From: Planctomycetota bacterium
Lineage (GTDB): Bacteria; Planctomycetota; JAJSAM01; JAJVHW01
NCBI GenBank assembly: GCA_021414065.1
Contig: JAIOPE010000037.1
Coordinates: 119,887 to 183,886 of the forward strand
Reading direction: 5' to 3'
Length of the DNA stretch: 64,000 nt
A model generated the notes under the pieces. That model had not been told where the DNA came from, searched no databases, and saw nothing but the letters and a program-made list of their open reading frames with translations. The translations under genes were made by a program, and so were the position numbers. Of the stretch, positions 7,350-17,457 are shown piece by piece (position 1 is the stretch's first letter; each line of letters begins with the position of its first letter).

Positions 7350-9305
7350 ATGCTGCCGCCCGTGAACGGCGACAAGATCACCATCACCGGCGTCGGGCCC
7401 ATCCCGAAGGTGCTCGCGCTCGACCGCGAGATCATCGTGGGGCGCTCCGTGAAGGCGGACATCCAGATCGACGGCGACCTGGTCTCGCGGCAGCACTGCA
7501 GGATCTGGCAAGAAGACGGGATCTGGCGGTTCCAGGACCTGCAGAGCCGGAACGGAACGCTGCTGAACGGCGACAAAGCCGACACGGGCGAACTGCACAA
7601 CGGCGACGTCCTGATGATCGGCTACGGGAAGATGCTGTTCGAGATCGCGGAGGCGGAGCACGTCCTCTCCGACTCGGACCTCGAGGTCTCGATCGTGGAC
7701 GTGCCGCTGGAACTCGACGCGGCGTCGGCCGTGCTCGCCGACGTAGACGACGACTCGTCGAACAAGACGATGGCGCTCTCGTACCGCGACCTCGTGATGG
7801 TCAACCAAAGGCTCTCGACGATCTCGAAGGTCGGCCAGCAACTCGCCACGATCCTCGACCGCGACGAACTGCTCCGCGCCGTGCTTGACACGCTGTTTGA
7901 GCTCTACCTGCAAGCGGACCGCGGCGCGGTCGTGCTGCGAGACGCTTCGGACATGTTCCGCGTGGCCGCCACGCGGTCCCGCGCGGGGATGGCGGCGACG
8001 ACTTCCGTGATGAACATCTCCTCTGGGCTGATCGGGCTCGTGCGGAAGGAGCGGAAGTCCGTCCTCTCGGCCGACACCGGCAGCGACTCGCGTTTCCAGG
8101 ACCGGCAGAGCATCGTCGGCACGGCGGGACGTTCGGTCATGTGCGCCCCGTTGCTCCGCGAGCAGGAGTTCTTCGGAGTCGTCTACCTCGACACGCAGAG
8201 CCTCGCCCAGCCCTTCACCTCGGTCGACCTGAACCTGCTCCAGGGCGTAGTCGGCCCGGTCGCGGTGGCGCTGAAGAACGCGGAACTCGTCGGGCGCATC
8301 GAAACCGAGACGCGGATGCGCACGAGCCTCGCGCGCTACCTCTCGCCGGACGTCGTCCGCCAGATCGGCGAGGGCGCGATCAAGGCGAGCCTCGGCGGCG
8401 ACCAGGTCGAAGGCACCGTGATGTTCAGCGACATCGTCGGTTTCACCGCGATGTCGGAGCGCCTCCAGCCGACGGAAGTGGTGGCGCGTCTCAACCGCTA
8501 CTTCACGCAGATGCTCGAAGCGATCTTCGGTTGGAACGGCACGGTGGACAAGTTCGGCGGCGACGCCATCATGGCCGTGTGGGGCGCGCCCGTGCCGACC
8601 CCGGAGCATCCGCAACTCGCCGTCGGCGGCGCGCTCGAGATGCACCAGCGGCTCTTCGACCTGAACTGTGCGTTCGAGGACCAGGGCGAGAAGCGGATCG
8701 GGATGGCGCTCGGTCTCAACTCCGGCAAGTTCGTCGCGGGCAACATCGGTGGCGCCGAGCGGATCGAGTGGACGGTGATCGGCGACAACGTGAACCTGGC
8801 GCAGCGCGTCGAGAGCCAGGGCTTCGGCGGGTGCGTGCTCTGCTCCGAGTCCACGTACTCGCAACTCCAGGGCGCCGGCGCGTATCGGTTCCCTCCCGTC
8901 CACGTGAAGAACCGCCAGGAGCCGGTCACCATCTACTCGGTCCGCGCGCTGAAGAGCGGACGCGGCGCCACCTGCTCGATCCCCGGCGAACTGAAGACGA
9001 GAGACGGCGTGCTTCGCGCGCTCGTCGTGAAGTCCCAGCCCCGCACCGGCGGCACGCGCGTGACGATTTACTGCTCCGGTGCGCCGCCGCAGGGCACGAG
9101 CGTCGAGTTCGTGTCGAGTCTCCCCGAGCGTCCCGCCGAGTGTCGTTTCACGGGTCGCGTGGCGGCGCAGAGCCCGCTCATCGAGTCAACGACCGCGCGC
9201 AGCGTGGACGTCGACGTCGAGACAGCGGACGCGGAAATCCAACGCCTTCTCGGCTGCACCGGGGCGGTGGACGCTCCGCTCGCACTGGACCAGATCAAGA
9301 GGTGA
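7350..9305 (+). CDS. FHA - GAF - class III adenylate/guanylate cyclase with extra C-terminal domain
   Basis: FHA: IIVGRSVKADIQIDGDLVSRQHCRIW...LQSRNGTLLNG; GAF-like middle; cyclase: GTVMFSDIVGFTAMSERLQPTEVVARLNRYFTQMLEAIFGWNGTVDKFGGDAIMAVWGAP. Start set to ATG 7350. Confidence 0.9.
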   Translation: MLPPVNGDKITITGVGPIPKVLALDREIIVGRSVKADIQIDGDLVSRQHCRIWQEDGIWRFQDLQSRNGTLLNGDKADTGELHNGDVLMIGYGKMLFEIAEAEHVLSDSDLEVSIVDVPLELDAASAVLADVDDDSSNKTMALSYRDLVMVNQRLSTISKVGQQLATILDRDELLRAVLDTLFELYLQADRGAVVLRDASDMFRVAATRSRAGMAATTSVMNISSGLIGLVRKERKSVLSADTGSDSRFQDRQSIVGTAGRSVMCAPLLREQEFFGVVYLDTQSLAQPFTSVDLNLLQGVVGPVAVALKNAELVGRIETETRMRTSLARYLSPDVVRQIGEGAIKASLGGDQVEGTVMFSDIVGFTAMSERLQPTEVVARLNRYFTQMLEAIFGWNGTVDKFGGDAIMAVWGAPVPTPEHPQLAVGGALEMHQRLFDLNCAFEDQGEKRIGMALGLNSGKFVAGNIGGAERIEWTVIGDNVNLAQRVESQGFGGCVLCSESTYSQLQGAGAYRFPPVHVKNRQEPVTIYSVRALKSGRGATCSIPGELKTRDGVLRALVVKSQPRTGGTRVTIYCSGAPPQGTSVEFVSSLPERPAECRFTGRVAAQSPLIESTTARSVDVDVETADAEIQRLLGCTGAVDAPLALDQIKR

Positions 9306-9354
9306 CCGTCGTGGACCATGAGACGGCTCGACCGACCCCAACCGCGGTGACACT

Positions 9355-10113
9355 GTGAAGGTCCGCGTTCTCGGATGCAGCGGCGGCGCCGCGCCGGGTC
9401 GCAACCCGTCCTGCTACCTGCTGGAAGGCGGCGTGGCGATCGACGCCGGCGCCCTCGCCTCAGCGCTGACGCTGGAAGAGCAACAGCTCATCACGGACAT
9501 CTTCTTGACGCACGCCCACTGGGACCACGTCCGCGACCTCCCGCTCACCGTGATCAACCGCACGATCAAGGCGCCGACGCTGCGCCTGCACGGCCTGCCC
9601 GAAACGGTTCAGTCGATCCGCGCGCACTTGATGAACGGCGAGACCTGGTTCAAGGCGTTCGATCTGCCCAGCGTCGAGAGCCCGTTCATCTCGGCATCGC
9701 CGATGACGGCCGGCGAGACGCGGGAGTGCGGACGCTACCGGATCTCCGCGGTTTCGGTCCCGCACACCGTGCCTGCGATCAGCTACGTGATCGACGACGG
9801 TACCTGCAGCGTGATGATGAACGCCGACACAGTCGGCGGCGGGATCTTCGAACGCATGCCGAAGGATCACAGCCCGCTGAAGGCCGTGTTCCTGGAAGCG
9901 TCGTTCCCGAACCGCATGCGCGACTTCGCCGTGATGACGGGCCACCTCACGCCGCAGATGCTCGGCGAGGAGACGAGACACCTCGCGACCGACGTGGACG
10001 TGATCGTCACGCACCTGAAGCCCGGCTTCGAAACCGAGATGGCCCGCGAGATCGCGGATCTCGGTCGCCCCGGCATCCGCCCCTGCAGAGACGGCGACGT
10101 CTTCGAGTGGTAG
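9355..10113 (+). CDS. MBL-fold hydrolase, class II 3',5'-cyclic-nucleotide phosphodiesterase-like
   Basis: MKVRVLGCSGGAAPGRNPSCYLLEGGVAIDAGAL...DIFLTHAHWDHVRDLPL; GTG start; next to the cyclase. Confidence 0.75.
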   Translation: MKVRVLGCSGGAAPGRNPSCYLLEGGVAIDAGALASALTLEEQQLITDIFLTHAHWDHVRDLPLTVINRTIKAPTLRLHGLPETVQSIRAHLMNGETWFKAFDLPSVESPFISASPMTAGETRECGRYRISAVSVPHTVPAISYVIDDGTCSVMMNADTVGGGIFERMPKDHSPLKAVFLEASFPNRMRDFAVMTGHLTPQMLGEETRHLATDVDVIVTHLKPGFETEMAREIADLGRPGIRPCRDGDVFEW

Positions 10114-10201
10114 CGCGCCGCGCCGCCCCCGCGCGGCGCTCGACCGTCCCCGACCGGCCCGATAGCATCCGCGGCCACCGCAAGAGGAGGAGACCCCACG
10201 C

Positions 10202-11125
10202 ATGTCGCTCACGCCCCGAGTCCGCGAGATCCTGAGCTGGTACCCGTCCGACAACCCGGGCGTGAAGGCGAACCTGGCTCGCATGCTGATGACCGGGCGC
10301 CTCGCCGGGACCGGGAAAATGGTCATCCTTCCCGTGGACCAGGGCTTCGAGCACGGTCCCGACCGAACCTTCGGGCCGAACCCGGCCGGGTACGATCCGT
10401 GCTACCACGCGAACCTCGCGGTGGACGCGGGTTGCAACGCGTACGCCGCCCCCCTCGGTCAGCTCGAAGCGGCCGCGGACCGGTTCCCCGGCGTGCTCCC
10501 GCTCATCCTCAAGCTGAACAACTCGGACTCGCTCGGCGGCCCGACGCAGCCCTGGCCCGCGATCACCGGCTCGGTCGGCGACGCACTCCGGCTCGGATGC
10601 TCGGCAGTCGGCTTCACGATCTACCCGGGCTCGGACCATCGCAACGAGGCGTACGGCGAGATCCGCGAGATCGCGGAAGAGGCCAAGGCGAACGGCATTG
10701 CCGTCGTCATCTGGAGCTACCCGCGCGGCGGCGGGCTCACGAAAGAGGGCGAGACGGCCGTGGACGTCGTCGCGTACGCGGCCCACATCGCGGCGCAGCT
10801 CGGCGCGCACATCGTGAAGGTGAAGCCGCCGACGGCCACCGTTGCGAGAGACGAGAACCGCAAGGTGCTCGACAAGGTCGGCGCGAAGTTCGACACCATG
10901 GCCGACCGCATCCGTCACGTCGTCCAGGCCACGTTTGCGGGGCGGCGGATCGTCGTCTTCTCCGGCGGTGAAGCGAAGGACACGGCCGCGGTGCTCGACG
11001 AGGTCCGAGGCATCCACCAGGGCGGCGGGTTCGGGTCGATCGTCGGCCGGAACTCGTTCCAGCGCAAGCACGCCGACGGCGTCCAGCTCCTGCAGCAGAT
11101 CATGGACGTCTACGCCGGCAAGTAA
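10202..11125 (+). CDS. fbaB: Class I fructose-bisphosphate aldolase (DhnA/FbaB type)
   Basis: KMVILPVDQGFEHGPDRTFGPNPAGYDPCYHANLAVDAGCNAYAAPLGQLE...LILKLNNSD...GFTIYPGSDHRNE...VVIWSYPRGGGLTKEGE. Confidence 0.9.
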   Translation: MSLTPRVREILSWYPSDNPGVKANLARMLMTGRLAGTGKMVILPVDQGFEHGPDRTFGPNPAGYDPCYHANLAVDAGCNAYAAPLGQLEAAADRFPGVLPLILKLNNSDSLGGPTQPWPAITGSVGDALRLGCSAVGFTIYPGSDHRNEAYGEIREIAEEAKANGIAVVIWSYPRGGGLTKEGETAVDVVAYAAHIAAQLGAHIVKVKPPTATVARDENRKVLDKVGAKFDTMADRIRHVVQATFAGRRIVVFSGGEAKDTAAVLDEVRGIHQGGGFGSIVGRNSFQRKHADGVQLLQQIMDVYAGK

Positions 11126-11133
11126 GGCGCTCG

Positions 11134-11163
11134 GCGGCCCGGACGGGACCCCGTCCGGGCCGC
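11134..11163 (+). terminator. Strong GC stem-loop after fbaB
   Basis: GCGGCCCGGACGGG-AC-CCCGTCCGGGCCGC followed by TTTGATT. Confidence 0.7.
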
Positions 11164-11319
11164 TTTGATTCGACGCAGAGAGTTCGACGCGCCGGGTGCC
11201 CGCATCCCGTCGTGTTGTGTACGCTGCAACTGCGGTCCCTGGCCGTTTCGTGGGGACGAGCCCGGGCGCTCTCTAGGATGGTCGGATTGCGCTCCCCCTT
11301 TGGAGCGGAGGACCTCGCG

Positions 11320-13158
11320 ATGACCCCCGACACCGCCGCCGCCAGTGCCGTCACTGCCACCGCCGTGAACGTCAACGACTTCACGATCCTCGTGGCCACG
11401 GTGAACGGCACCGGCTCCCAGACCGCCAACAGCACGCTGATCCGGACGATCATGGGCATGGGCGTTCCGGTGAGCGGGAAGAACATCTTCCCGTCGAACA
11501 TCCAGGGCCTGACGACCTGGTACTCGATCCGCGTCTGCGAGGCCGGGTGGACGTCGTACAAGAGCCGGCCCGACGTGCTGATCGCGATGAACCCGGCGAC
11601 GGCGCTCGAAGACGTCCAGAAGTGCGTGGCGGGCGCGGCCGTCATCTACGACGCCCCGCTCGGGCTCGACAAGCAGCGGAAGGACGTCCGCTACTACCCG
11701 GTTCCGTTCGGCAAACTCGTCAAGGCCGTGTGCGACAAGCCTGCGCTCTGGAAGCTCGTCCAGAACATGATCTACGTCGGCGTCGCGGCGGAACTGCTCT
11801 CGCTCGACATGGCGTGGATCGAGAAGGCCCTCAAGAAGGCGTTCGCCTCGAAGGCCAAGGCGTTTGCGCTGAACTGGAGCGCCGTACAGGCCGGCGCGAC
11901 GTACGCGAAGGAGACGTTCGCCGAGAAGCCGGCGCTGCGCGTCGAGCACCGGAACCTGACCACCGGGAAGATCCTGATCGACGGCAACTCCGCCACGGCG
12001 CTCGGCGCCACGATGGCCGGGCTGACGGTCCTGATCTGGTATCCGATCACGCCGTCGTCGTCGGTCGCGGAAGCCGCAACCGAGTACCTCAACAAGTACC
12101 GGAAGACACCCGAGGGCAAGTCCACCTTCGCCGTCGTTCAGGCCGAGGACGAACTCGCCGCGATCGGCATGTGCATCGGCGCCGGATGGTCCGGCGCGCG
12201 GACGATGACGGCGACATCGGGCCCCGGCATCTCGCTCATGAGCGAGTTCCTCGGACTCGGCTACTACGCCGAGGTGCCCTGCGTGGTCGTGAACGTGCAG
12301 CGCACGGGCCCGTCCACGGGCCTCCCGACGCGCACGATGCAAGGCGACCTGCTCTCGACGGCGTACGTGTCCCACGGCGACACGAAGCATCCGATGCTGC
12401 TCCCGGCAACGCCCGAGGAGGCGTACGAGTTCACGCAGCAGGCGTTCGACCTGGCCGAGTTCGCGCAGACGCCGGTGTTCGTGATGTCGGACCTCGACCT
12501 CGGCATGAACAACTGGATGTGCGACCCGTTCCCGTACCCGGAGACGCCGATCGCGCGCGGCAAGGTGCTCACGAAGGAAGCCTTCGAGAAGCTCGCGCCC
12601 GGCTCGTGGGGCCGTTACGCAGACGTGGACGGCGACGGCGTGGCGTGGCGCACGCTCCCCGGCACGGAGAAGGACGGCATGGCGTACTTCACGCGCGGCA
12701 CGGGCCACGACGAGAAGGCGCGGTACACGGAGGACGGCGACGTCTACGTGAAGAACCTGGACCGCCTCGGCCGGAAGATGGACACCATCCGGGGCCGCCT
12801 CCCCGCACCCGTGACGGTGACGGCGGCGCGTCCCACGAAGGTCGGCATTCTCGCGTTCGGCACCACGCACTACGCCGTGGTCGAGAGCCTGGATCAACTC
12901 GCTCGGGAACGGGGGCTCGCACTCGACTACCTGCGGATCCGCGCCTTCCCGTTCGCCGACGAGGTGAAGGCGTTCTTTGCGTCGCACGACCACGTGTACG
13001 TCCTCGAGCAGAACCGCGACGCCCAGATGGCCGCGCTGCTTCGCGTCGAGCTTCCCGATGTCTCCGCCAAGATCCGGAGCGTGCTGCGCTACGACGGCTT
13101 CCCCGTCTCCGCGCGCGAGCTGACGGACGAGATCGCTTCGAAGGAGTCCGCCCGATGA
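11320..13158 (+). CDS. korA: 2-oxoacid:acceptor (ferredoxin) oxidoreductase alpha subunit, gamma-alpha fusion
   Basis: Gamma-type N-terminus VNGTGSQTANSTLIRTIMGMGVPVSGKNIFPSNIQG; alpha domain ITPSSSVAEAATEYLNKYR...VQAEDELAAIGMCIGAGWSGARTMTATSGPGISLMSEFLGLGYYAEVPCVVVNVQRTGPSTGLPTRTMQGDL. Start ATG 11320. Confidence 0.9.
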   Translation: MTPDTAAASAVTATAVNVNDFTILVATVNGTGSQTANSTLIRTIMGMGVPVSGKNIFPSNIQGLTTWYSIRVCEAGWTSYKSRPDVLIAMNPATALEDVQKCVAGAAVIYDAPLGLDKQRKDVRYYPVPFGKLVKAVCDKPALWKLVQNMIYVGVAAELLSLDMAWIEKALKKAFASKAKAFALNWSAVQAGATYAKETFAEKPALRVEHRNLTTGKILIDGNSATALGATMAGLTVLIWYPITPSSSVAEAATEYLNKYRKTPEGKSTFAVVQAEDELAAIGMCIGAGWSGARTMTATSGPGISLMSEFLGLGYYAEVPCVVVNVQRTGPSTGLPTRTMQGDLLSTAYVSHGDTKHPMLLPATPEEAYEFTQQAFDLAEFAQTPVFVMSDLDLGMNNWMCDPFPYPETPIARGKVLTKEAFEKLAPGSWGRYADVDGDGVAWRTLPGTEKDGMAYFTRGTGHDEKARYTEDGDVYVKNLDRLGRKMDTIRGRLPAPVTVTAARPTKVGILAFGTTHYAVVESLDQLARERGLALDYLRIRAFPFADEVKAFFASHDHVYVLEQNRDAQMAALLRVELPDVSAKIRSVLRYDGFPVSARELTDEIASKESAR

Positions 13159-14225
13159 CCGCGCCCGCACTCCCGAGCCTGCCGAGCGGCAGTTCGCAGC
13201 CCGCGAAACTGGCGACGAACCACCTCGGCCTCACGCTGAAGGACTACGGCGGCGCCCCCTCGACGCTCTGCAACGGCTGCGGCCACGACGCGATCACGGC
13301 CGCGCTCATCCAGGCGGCGTGGGAAGACGGGCTGAACCCCTACAAGCTCGCGAAGATGTCGGGCATCGGCTGCTCGTCGAAGACGACCGCGTACTTCGTG
13401 AGCAAGGCGTGGGGCTTCAACGCCGTGCACGGCCGCATGCCGTCCGTCGCGACGGGCGCGGCGCTCGGCAACCACACGCTGCAGATGGTCGGCGTTTCGG
13501 GCGACGGCGACACGGCGTCGATCGGCATCGGGCAGTTCGTCCACGCGATCCGGCGGAACCTGCCGATGGTGTACGTGGTCGAGAACAACGGCGTCTACGG
13601 CCTCACGAAAGGTCAGTTCTCCGCCACGGCGGAGAAGGGCGCGAAGTCGCGCTGGGGCGACGAGAACTTCGCGGAGGGCATCGACCTCTGCGGCCTGGCG
13701 CTCGAGCTCGGCGCCACGTTCGTCGCGCGCAGCTTCTCGGCCGACAAGAAGCAGCTCGTCCCGCTCATCCGCTCCGCGCTGAACCACCGTGGAATCGCCG
13801 TCCTCGACGTCATCTCGCCGTGCGTGACGTTCAACAACCACGAGGCTTCCACGAAGTCGTACGACTGGGGCCGCGAGCACGAGAAGGCCCTTCACGAGAT
13901 CGGCTTCGTCAACCCGTGGGACGCGCCCGACGTGGCCTACGGCGACGGCGACCGCATCGAAGTTCCGATGCCCGACGGCGGTCGCATCACGCTCCGCAAG
14001 ATGAGCGAGGACCACGACCCGCGCAACAAGGACTCCGCGCTCCGCCTCGTCAACCAGGCCCGCCGCAACCACGAGTTCCTGACGGGACTGTTCTACGTCA
14101 ACGGGGACCAGCCGAACTTCGTCGAGGGCATGAACCTCGTGGACGAGCCCCTCGCGACGCTCCCCGCGTCGGTCACGCGCCCGCCGAAGTCGGTCCTCGA
14201 CGAAGTGATGGAGTCCTTCCGCTGA
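13155..14225 (+). CDS. korB: 2-oxoacid:acceptor (ferredoxin) oxidoreductase beta subunit
   Basis: GGAPSTLCNGCGHDAITAALIQAAWE...KMSGIGCSSKTTAYFVSK...VSGDGDTASIGIGQFVHAIRRNLPMVYVVENNGVYGLTKGQFSAT; ATGA overlap with korA stop. Confidence 0.93.
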   Translation: MTAPALPSLPSGSSQPAKLATNHLGLTLKDYGGAPSTLCNGCGHDAITAALIQAAWEDGLNPYKLAKMSGIGCSSKTTAYFVSKAWGFNAVHGRMPSVATGAALGNHTLQMVGVSGDGDTASIGIGQFVHAIRRNLPMVYVVENNGVYGLTKGQFSATAEKGAKSRWGDENFAEGIDLCGLALELGATFVARSFSADKKQLVPLIRSALNHRGIAVLDVISPCVTFNNHEASTKSYDWGREHEKALHEIGFVNPWDAPDVAYGDGDRIEVPMPDGGRITLRKMSEDHDPRNKDSALRLVNQARRNHEFLTGLFYVNGDQPNFVEGMNLVDEPLATLPASVTRPPKSVLDEVMESFR

Positions 14226-15379
14226 CAAGCCCGCGCTCCCGCGATCGCCGGAGCTGCCTCGCGGCGGCTTTGCTCGCGGGAGCGCTGTCGCTCGTCCCCG
14301 GGAGCGCCTCCCCCGCCCGCGCCGCGGGCACGGTGGTGGTCCGCCGCACGTTCGTCGGTCGCGATGCCATCGGATGGGAGATCCTCGGCGACGCGTCAGC
14401 GAACGTCCTCAGCGTCGCAACGACCGCAGAGTCGGGCGGCGCCGTCACGATCGGGATCACGGCGGGCGTCGCGACCGCGCTCGACGGCCCGTCGTCGATC
14501 GAGCTCGGCGTCCACGAGAGTCTCCGCATCGTTCTCGGCGCCGGCGACGACGTGCTCAGCCTGGGCGACGCCGGAACGTCGGCCACGCTGCACGTTCCCG
14601 GTGCGCTCCGCATCGAGATGGGCGCCGGGAACGACCGCGTGGTCGGAGCGAACGTCACCGCCACCGACGGTCCGCTGCTCGTTGCGGGGGGAATCGGCAA
14701 CGACACGATCGACCTGGCCGTGTGTTCGTCGGGCGGACGCATCCAGGCCCGCGGACTCGCCGGCAACGACACCATCTCGCTCACATCCGCGACGGCCGCG
14801 CGCGGCGTGCTGATCGAGGGCGGCGCGGGCAACGACGCGCTCACCGCGACCGACGTGACGTCTCCGCGCGGCCTCGTCCTGGTCGGCGGCTTCGGGTTCG
14901 ACACCCTTCGCCTCGCGGGAACGCTCGACGCCGGTCCGCGCCCGGTCGTCCTCGACGGGGGCACGGAGAGCGATCAGTTCCCGTCGTCCGGCGCGCAGGT
15001 GCGCGGGCCGCTCGTCGTCCGCTGCGGCGCGGGCGACGACACGGTTTCGTTCACGGGCGTCGTCGTCACGCAGGGAGGCGCGCGTCTGCTCGGCGAAGTC
15101 GGCACGGACCGGATCACACTCGGAATCGACGTCCAGGCGGGGCCGCTCGACGTCGCGGGCGGCATCGGGGACGACACGGTGACGTTCGCGGCGGCGCGCG
15201 CGTCGAAGGCGGTTTTCGTCGATCTGGGCATTGGCAACGACCGCCTCGTCACCGGCACGTCGGTCTGGGGTGCCGACGTGCGATTCGTCGGCGGGCCCGG
15301 CACAGACACGCTGACGCCCGGCGCGGGCGACGTCATCGACGGGAAGCTGCACACGCGAGGGTTCGAGGCGCAGAACTGA
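14222..15379 (+). CDS. Secreted RTX/Ca-binding-like beta-repeat protein; probable non-canonical CTG start overlapping korB stop
   Basis: LTSPRSRDRRSCLAAALLAGALSLVPGSASPARA signal, then repeated GAGNDRV, GGIGNDTIDL, GLAGNDTISL, GGAGNDALTA, GAGDDTVSF, GIGNDRLV. No ATG or GTG found between the korB stop and the signal peptide in this frame. Confidence 0.7.
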   Translation: MTSPRSRDRRSCLAAALLAGALSLVPGSASPARAAGTVVVRRTFVGRDAIGWEILGDASANVLSVATTAESGGAVTIGITAGVATALDGPSSIELGVHESLRIVLGAGDDVLSLGDAGTSATLHVPGALRIEMGAGNDRVVGANVTATDGPLLVAGGIGNDTIDLAVCSSGGRIQARGLAGNDTISLTSATAARGVLIEGGAGNDALTATDVTSPRGLVLVGGFGFDTLRLAGTLDAGPRPVVLDGGTESDQFPSSGAQVRGPLVVRCGAGDDTVSFTGVVVTQGGARLLGEVGTDRITLGIDVQAGPLDVAGGIGDDTVTFAAARASKAVFVDLGIGNDRLVTGTSVWGADVRFVGGPGTDTLTPGAGDVIDGKLHTRGFEAQN

Positions 15380-15405
15380 CGACGTCGCAGACCGACGCGA
15401 TCGGT

Positions 15406-15864
15406 TTACGAATTGCGCGGGACAAAAAACTGTCCCGCCTCGGTACTCAACCTGGCGAGGAAGGCCGCGTCCACCGGATGCGAAAGTCGTTCAACCGCCT
15501 GCTGCGGCGGGAGCCAGATGGCCACGGGGTTGTCCGGGTCCTCGGGAGCGAGCCGGGTCTCGGTCGTGTGGAAGAGGAAGAGCACCATGCGTTTGATCAC
15601 GTGGGGCTTCTGCATCGCGGTCCGCTCGTAATGCGGTAGGTCGGCGACGCGCGTGAGCGCGGTCAGGCCGGTCTCCTCGCGGATCTCGCGGAGCGCGGCG
15701 GCGAACAGATCCTCGCCTTCCTGCACTCCGCCCTTCGGGAGCGACCAGGTCACGCCCTTCTGGCTGACGACGACAACGCACCCATCGGCGCCGACGATCA
15801 CACCGCCGGCGCTGGTCGTGCGTACGATCGAAGGTCCCACGCTATCGCGGGAACGGCCGGGCAC
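15406..15864 (-). CDS. Nudix hydrolase
   Basis: Nudix box GGVQEGEDLFAAALREIREETGL (Gx5Ex7REUxEExGU). Confidence 0.9.
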   Translation of the reverse strand: MPGRSRDSVGPSIVRTTSAGGVIVGADGCVVVVSQKGVTWSLPKGGVQEGEDLFAAALREIREETGLTALTRVADLPHYERTAMQKPHVIKRMVLFLFHTTETRLAPEDPDNPVAIWLPPQQAVERLSHPVDAAFLARLSTEAGQFFVPRNS

Positions 15865-17104
15865 GGTGACCGGTGTAGATCTGGCGCGGCCGCGCGATCT
15901 TCTGCTCCGGATCGCGGATCAGCTCGTCCCACTGCGACAGCCAACCCGGCGCGCGGCCCACGGCGAAGAGCACGGTGAAGTACGAGGGGTCGAAGCCCAT
16001 CGACTGGTAGATGAGGCCGGAGTAGAAATCGACGTTCGGGTACAGGTTGCGCTCGATGAAGTACGGCTCCGAAAGGGCGATCCGCTCGAGCTCGACCGCG
16101 ATTTCGAGGAGCGGGTTCTTCCCCGTGACCTCGAAGACCTCTTTCGCGATGCGGGCGATGATCTTCGCGCGGGGGTCGTAGCTCTTGTAGACGCGGTGGC
16201 CGAAGCCCATGAGCTTCGCCTTCTTGTCCTTCACCTTCGCGAGGAACGAGGGAATGTGCTCCACGCTGCCGATCTCGGCCAGCATCCGGAGGACCTCCTC
16301 GTTCGCGCCGCCGTGGAGCGGGCCGGAGAGAGCTGCGATCGCCGCGCCGGAGCACGAGTACGGGTCGCACTCGGAGCTTCCGACGCCACGCATCGCCGCG
16401 GTCGAGCAGTTCTGCTCGTGGTCGGCGTGGAGAGTGAGGAGCACGTCCATGGCGCGGATGAGCACGGGGTTGACGTCGTCGCGACCGTAGATCATGCGAA
16501 GGAAGTTCTCGACGTAGCCGACGCCCGGCTTCGGCGCGATCTGCGCGTGCCCCCGGCGGTGGCGCCACGCGGCGGCGGCGAGGAGCGGCATCTGCGCGAG
16601 AATGCGGCGGATGTGCTCCGCGCGGACCTTCGCGTCGCGGACATTGCGAGAGTCGGCGCTGTATCCGCCGAGTGCCGCCATCAGCACCATGAGCACCGAC
16701 ATCGGGTGCGCGTCCTTCGGGAGGCCCTGGAGGACGTCGAGCAGGCCGGCCGGGAGGTGCGCGCGCGACGCGAGGTCGGACTTCCACGACGCGAGCTGCG
16801 CCGCGTCGGGCAACTCACCGTTCAGGAGGAGCCACTGCACCTCGAGGAACGACGCCTTCTCGGCGAGGTCGGCGATCGAGTACCCGCGGTACTCGAGGAT
16901 GCCGCGGTCGCCGTCGATGTACGTGATCGCGCTGCGGCAGGAGGTCGTGTTCGTGAACGCGGGGTCGTGGGCGAGGAGGCCGAAGTCCTCCGGATCCGTC
17001 TGCATCTGACGCAGGTCCATCGCCTTGATCGAGCCGTCGGTGATCGGCAGGTCGTAGGTCTTGCCGGTGCGGCCGTCGGTCACGTGCAGCTTCTGGTCGG
17101 ACAT
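15842..17104 (-). CDS. gltA: Citrate synthase
   Basis: LHADHEQNCSTAAMRGVGSSECDPYSCSGAAIAALSGPLHGGANEEVLRML...MGFGHRVYKSYDPRAKII. Last 23 nt overlap the Nudix ORF start. Confidence 0.95.
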   Translation of the reverse strand: MSDQKLHVTDGRTGKTYDLPITDGSIKAMDLRQMQTDPEDFGLLAHDPAFTNTTSCRSAITYIDGDRGILEYRGYSIADLAEKASFLEVQWLLLNGELPDAAQLASWKSDLASRAHLPAGLLDVLQGLPKDAHPMSVLMVLMAALGGYSADSRNVRDAKVRAEHIRRILAQMPLLAAAAWRHRRGHAQIAPKPGVGYVENFLRMIYGRDDVNPVLIRAMDVLLTLHADHEQNCSTAAMRGVGSSECDPYSCSGAAIAALSGPLHGGANEEVLRMLAEIGSVEHIPSFLAKVKDKKAKLMGFGHRVYKSYDPRAKIIARIAKEVFEVTGKNPLLEIAVELERIALSEPYFIERNLYPNVDFYSGLIYQSMGFDPSYFTVLFAVGRAPGWLSQWDELIRDPEQKIARPRQIYTGHRARPFPR

Positions 17105-17457
17105 GGAGCGTTCCCCTTGTGGGTTCTGGCCTGGTGGGGCACGCGGCGACTCGCGTGGAGCGTGCTCACCCTCGTTCCGCGTCTTGTTTCCGGCGGACCG
17201 TAGTCACAAAGTGTACAGCTCGGCGACGCGGCCGAGGAACCTTCGGTGCGCGTAGGGAACATCGACGGCTCCGACACTTCCGCCAGCCGTTTCCGCGTGT
17301 CGCACGCCCCGGCCCACCGATCGAGCTGCCTCCCGCCGTGCGCGCGGAACCGAACGAAAAGTGGGGACGCCCTGCGCGACCGCGGTACCCTTTTCGGCTC
17401 GCGAGGGCGAGGCCCGCGCAGTACCGCAGAACACCCCCCGACGGAGGAGCTCTCCCC

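Noticed and set aside
15416-15438. GCGGGACA-AAAAAC-TGTCCCGC hairpin as a regulatory RNA
   Set aside because: Lies inside the Nudix 3' coding end between convergent genes; most likely a bidirectional terminator or coincidence.
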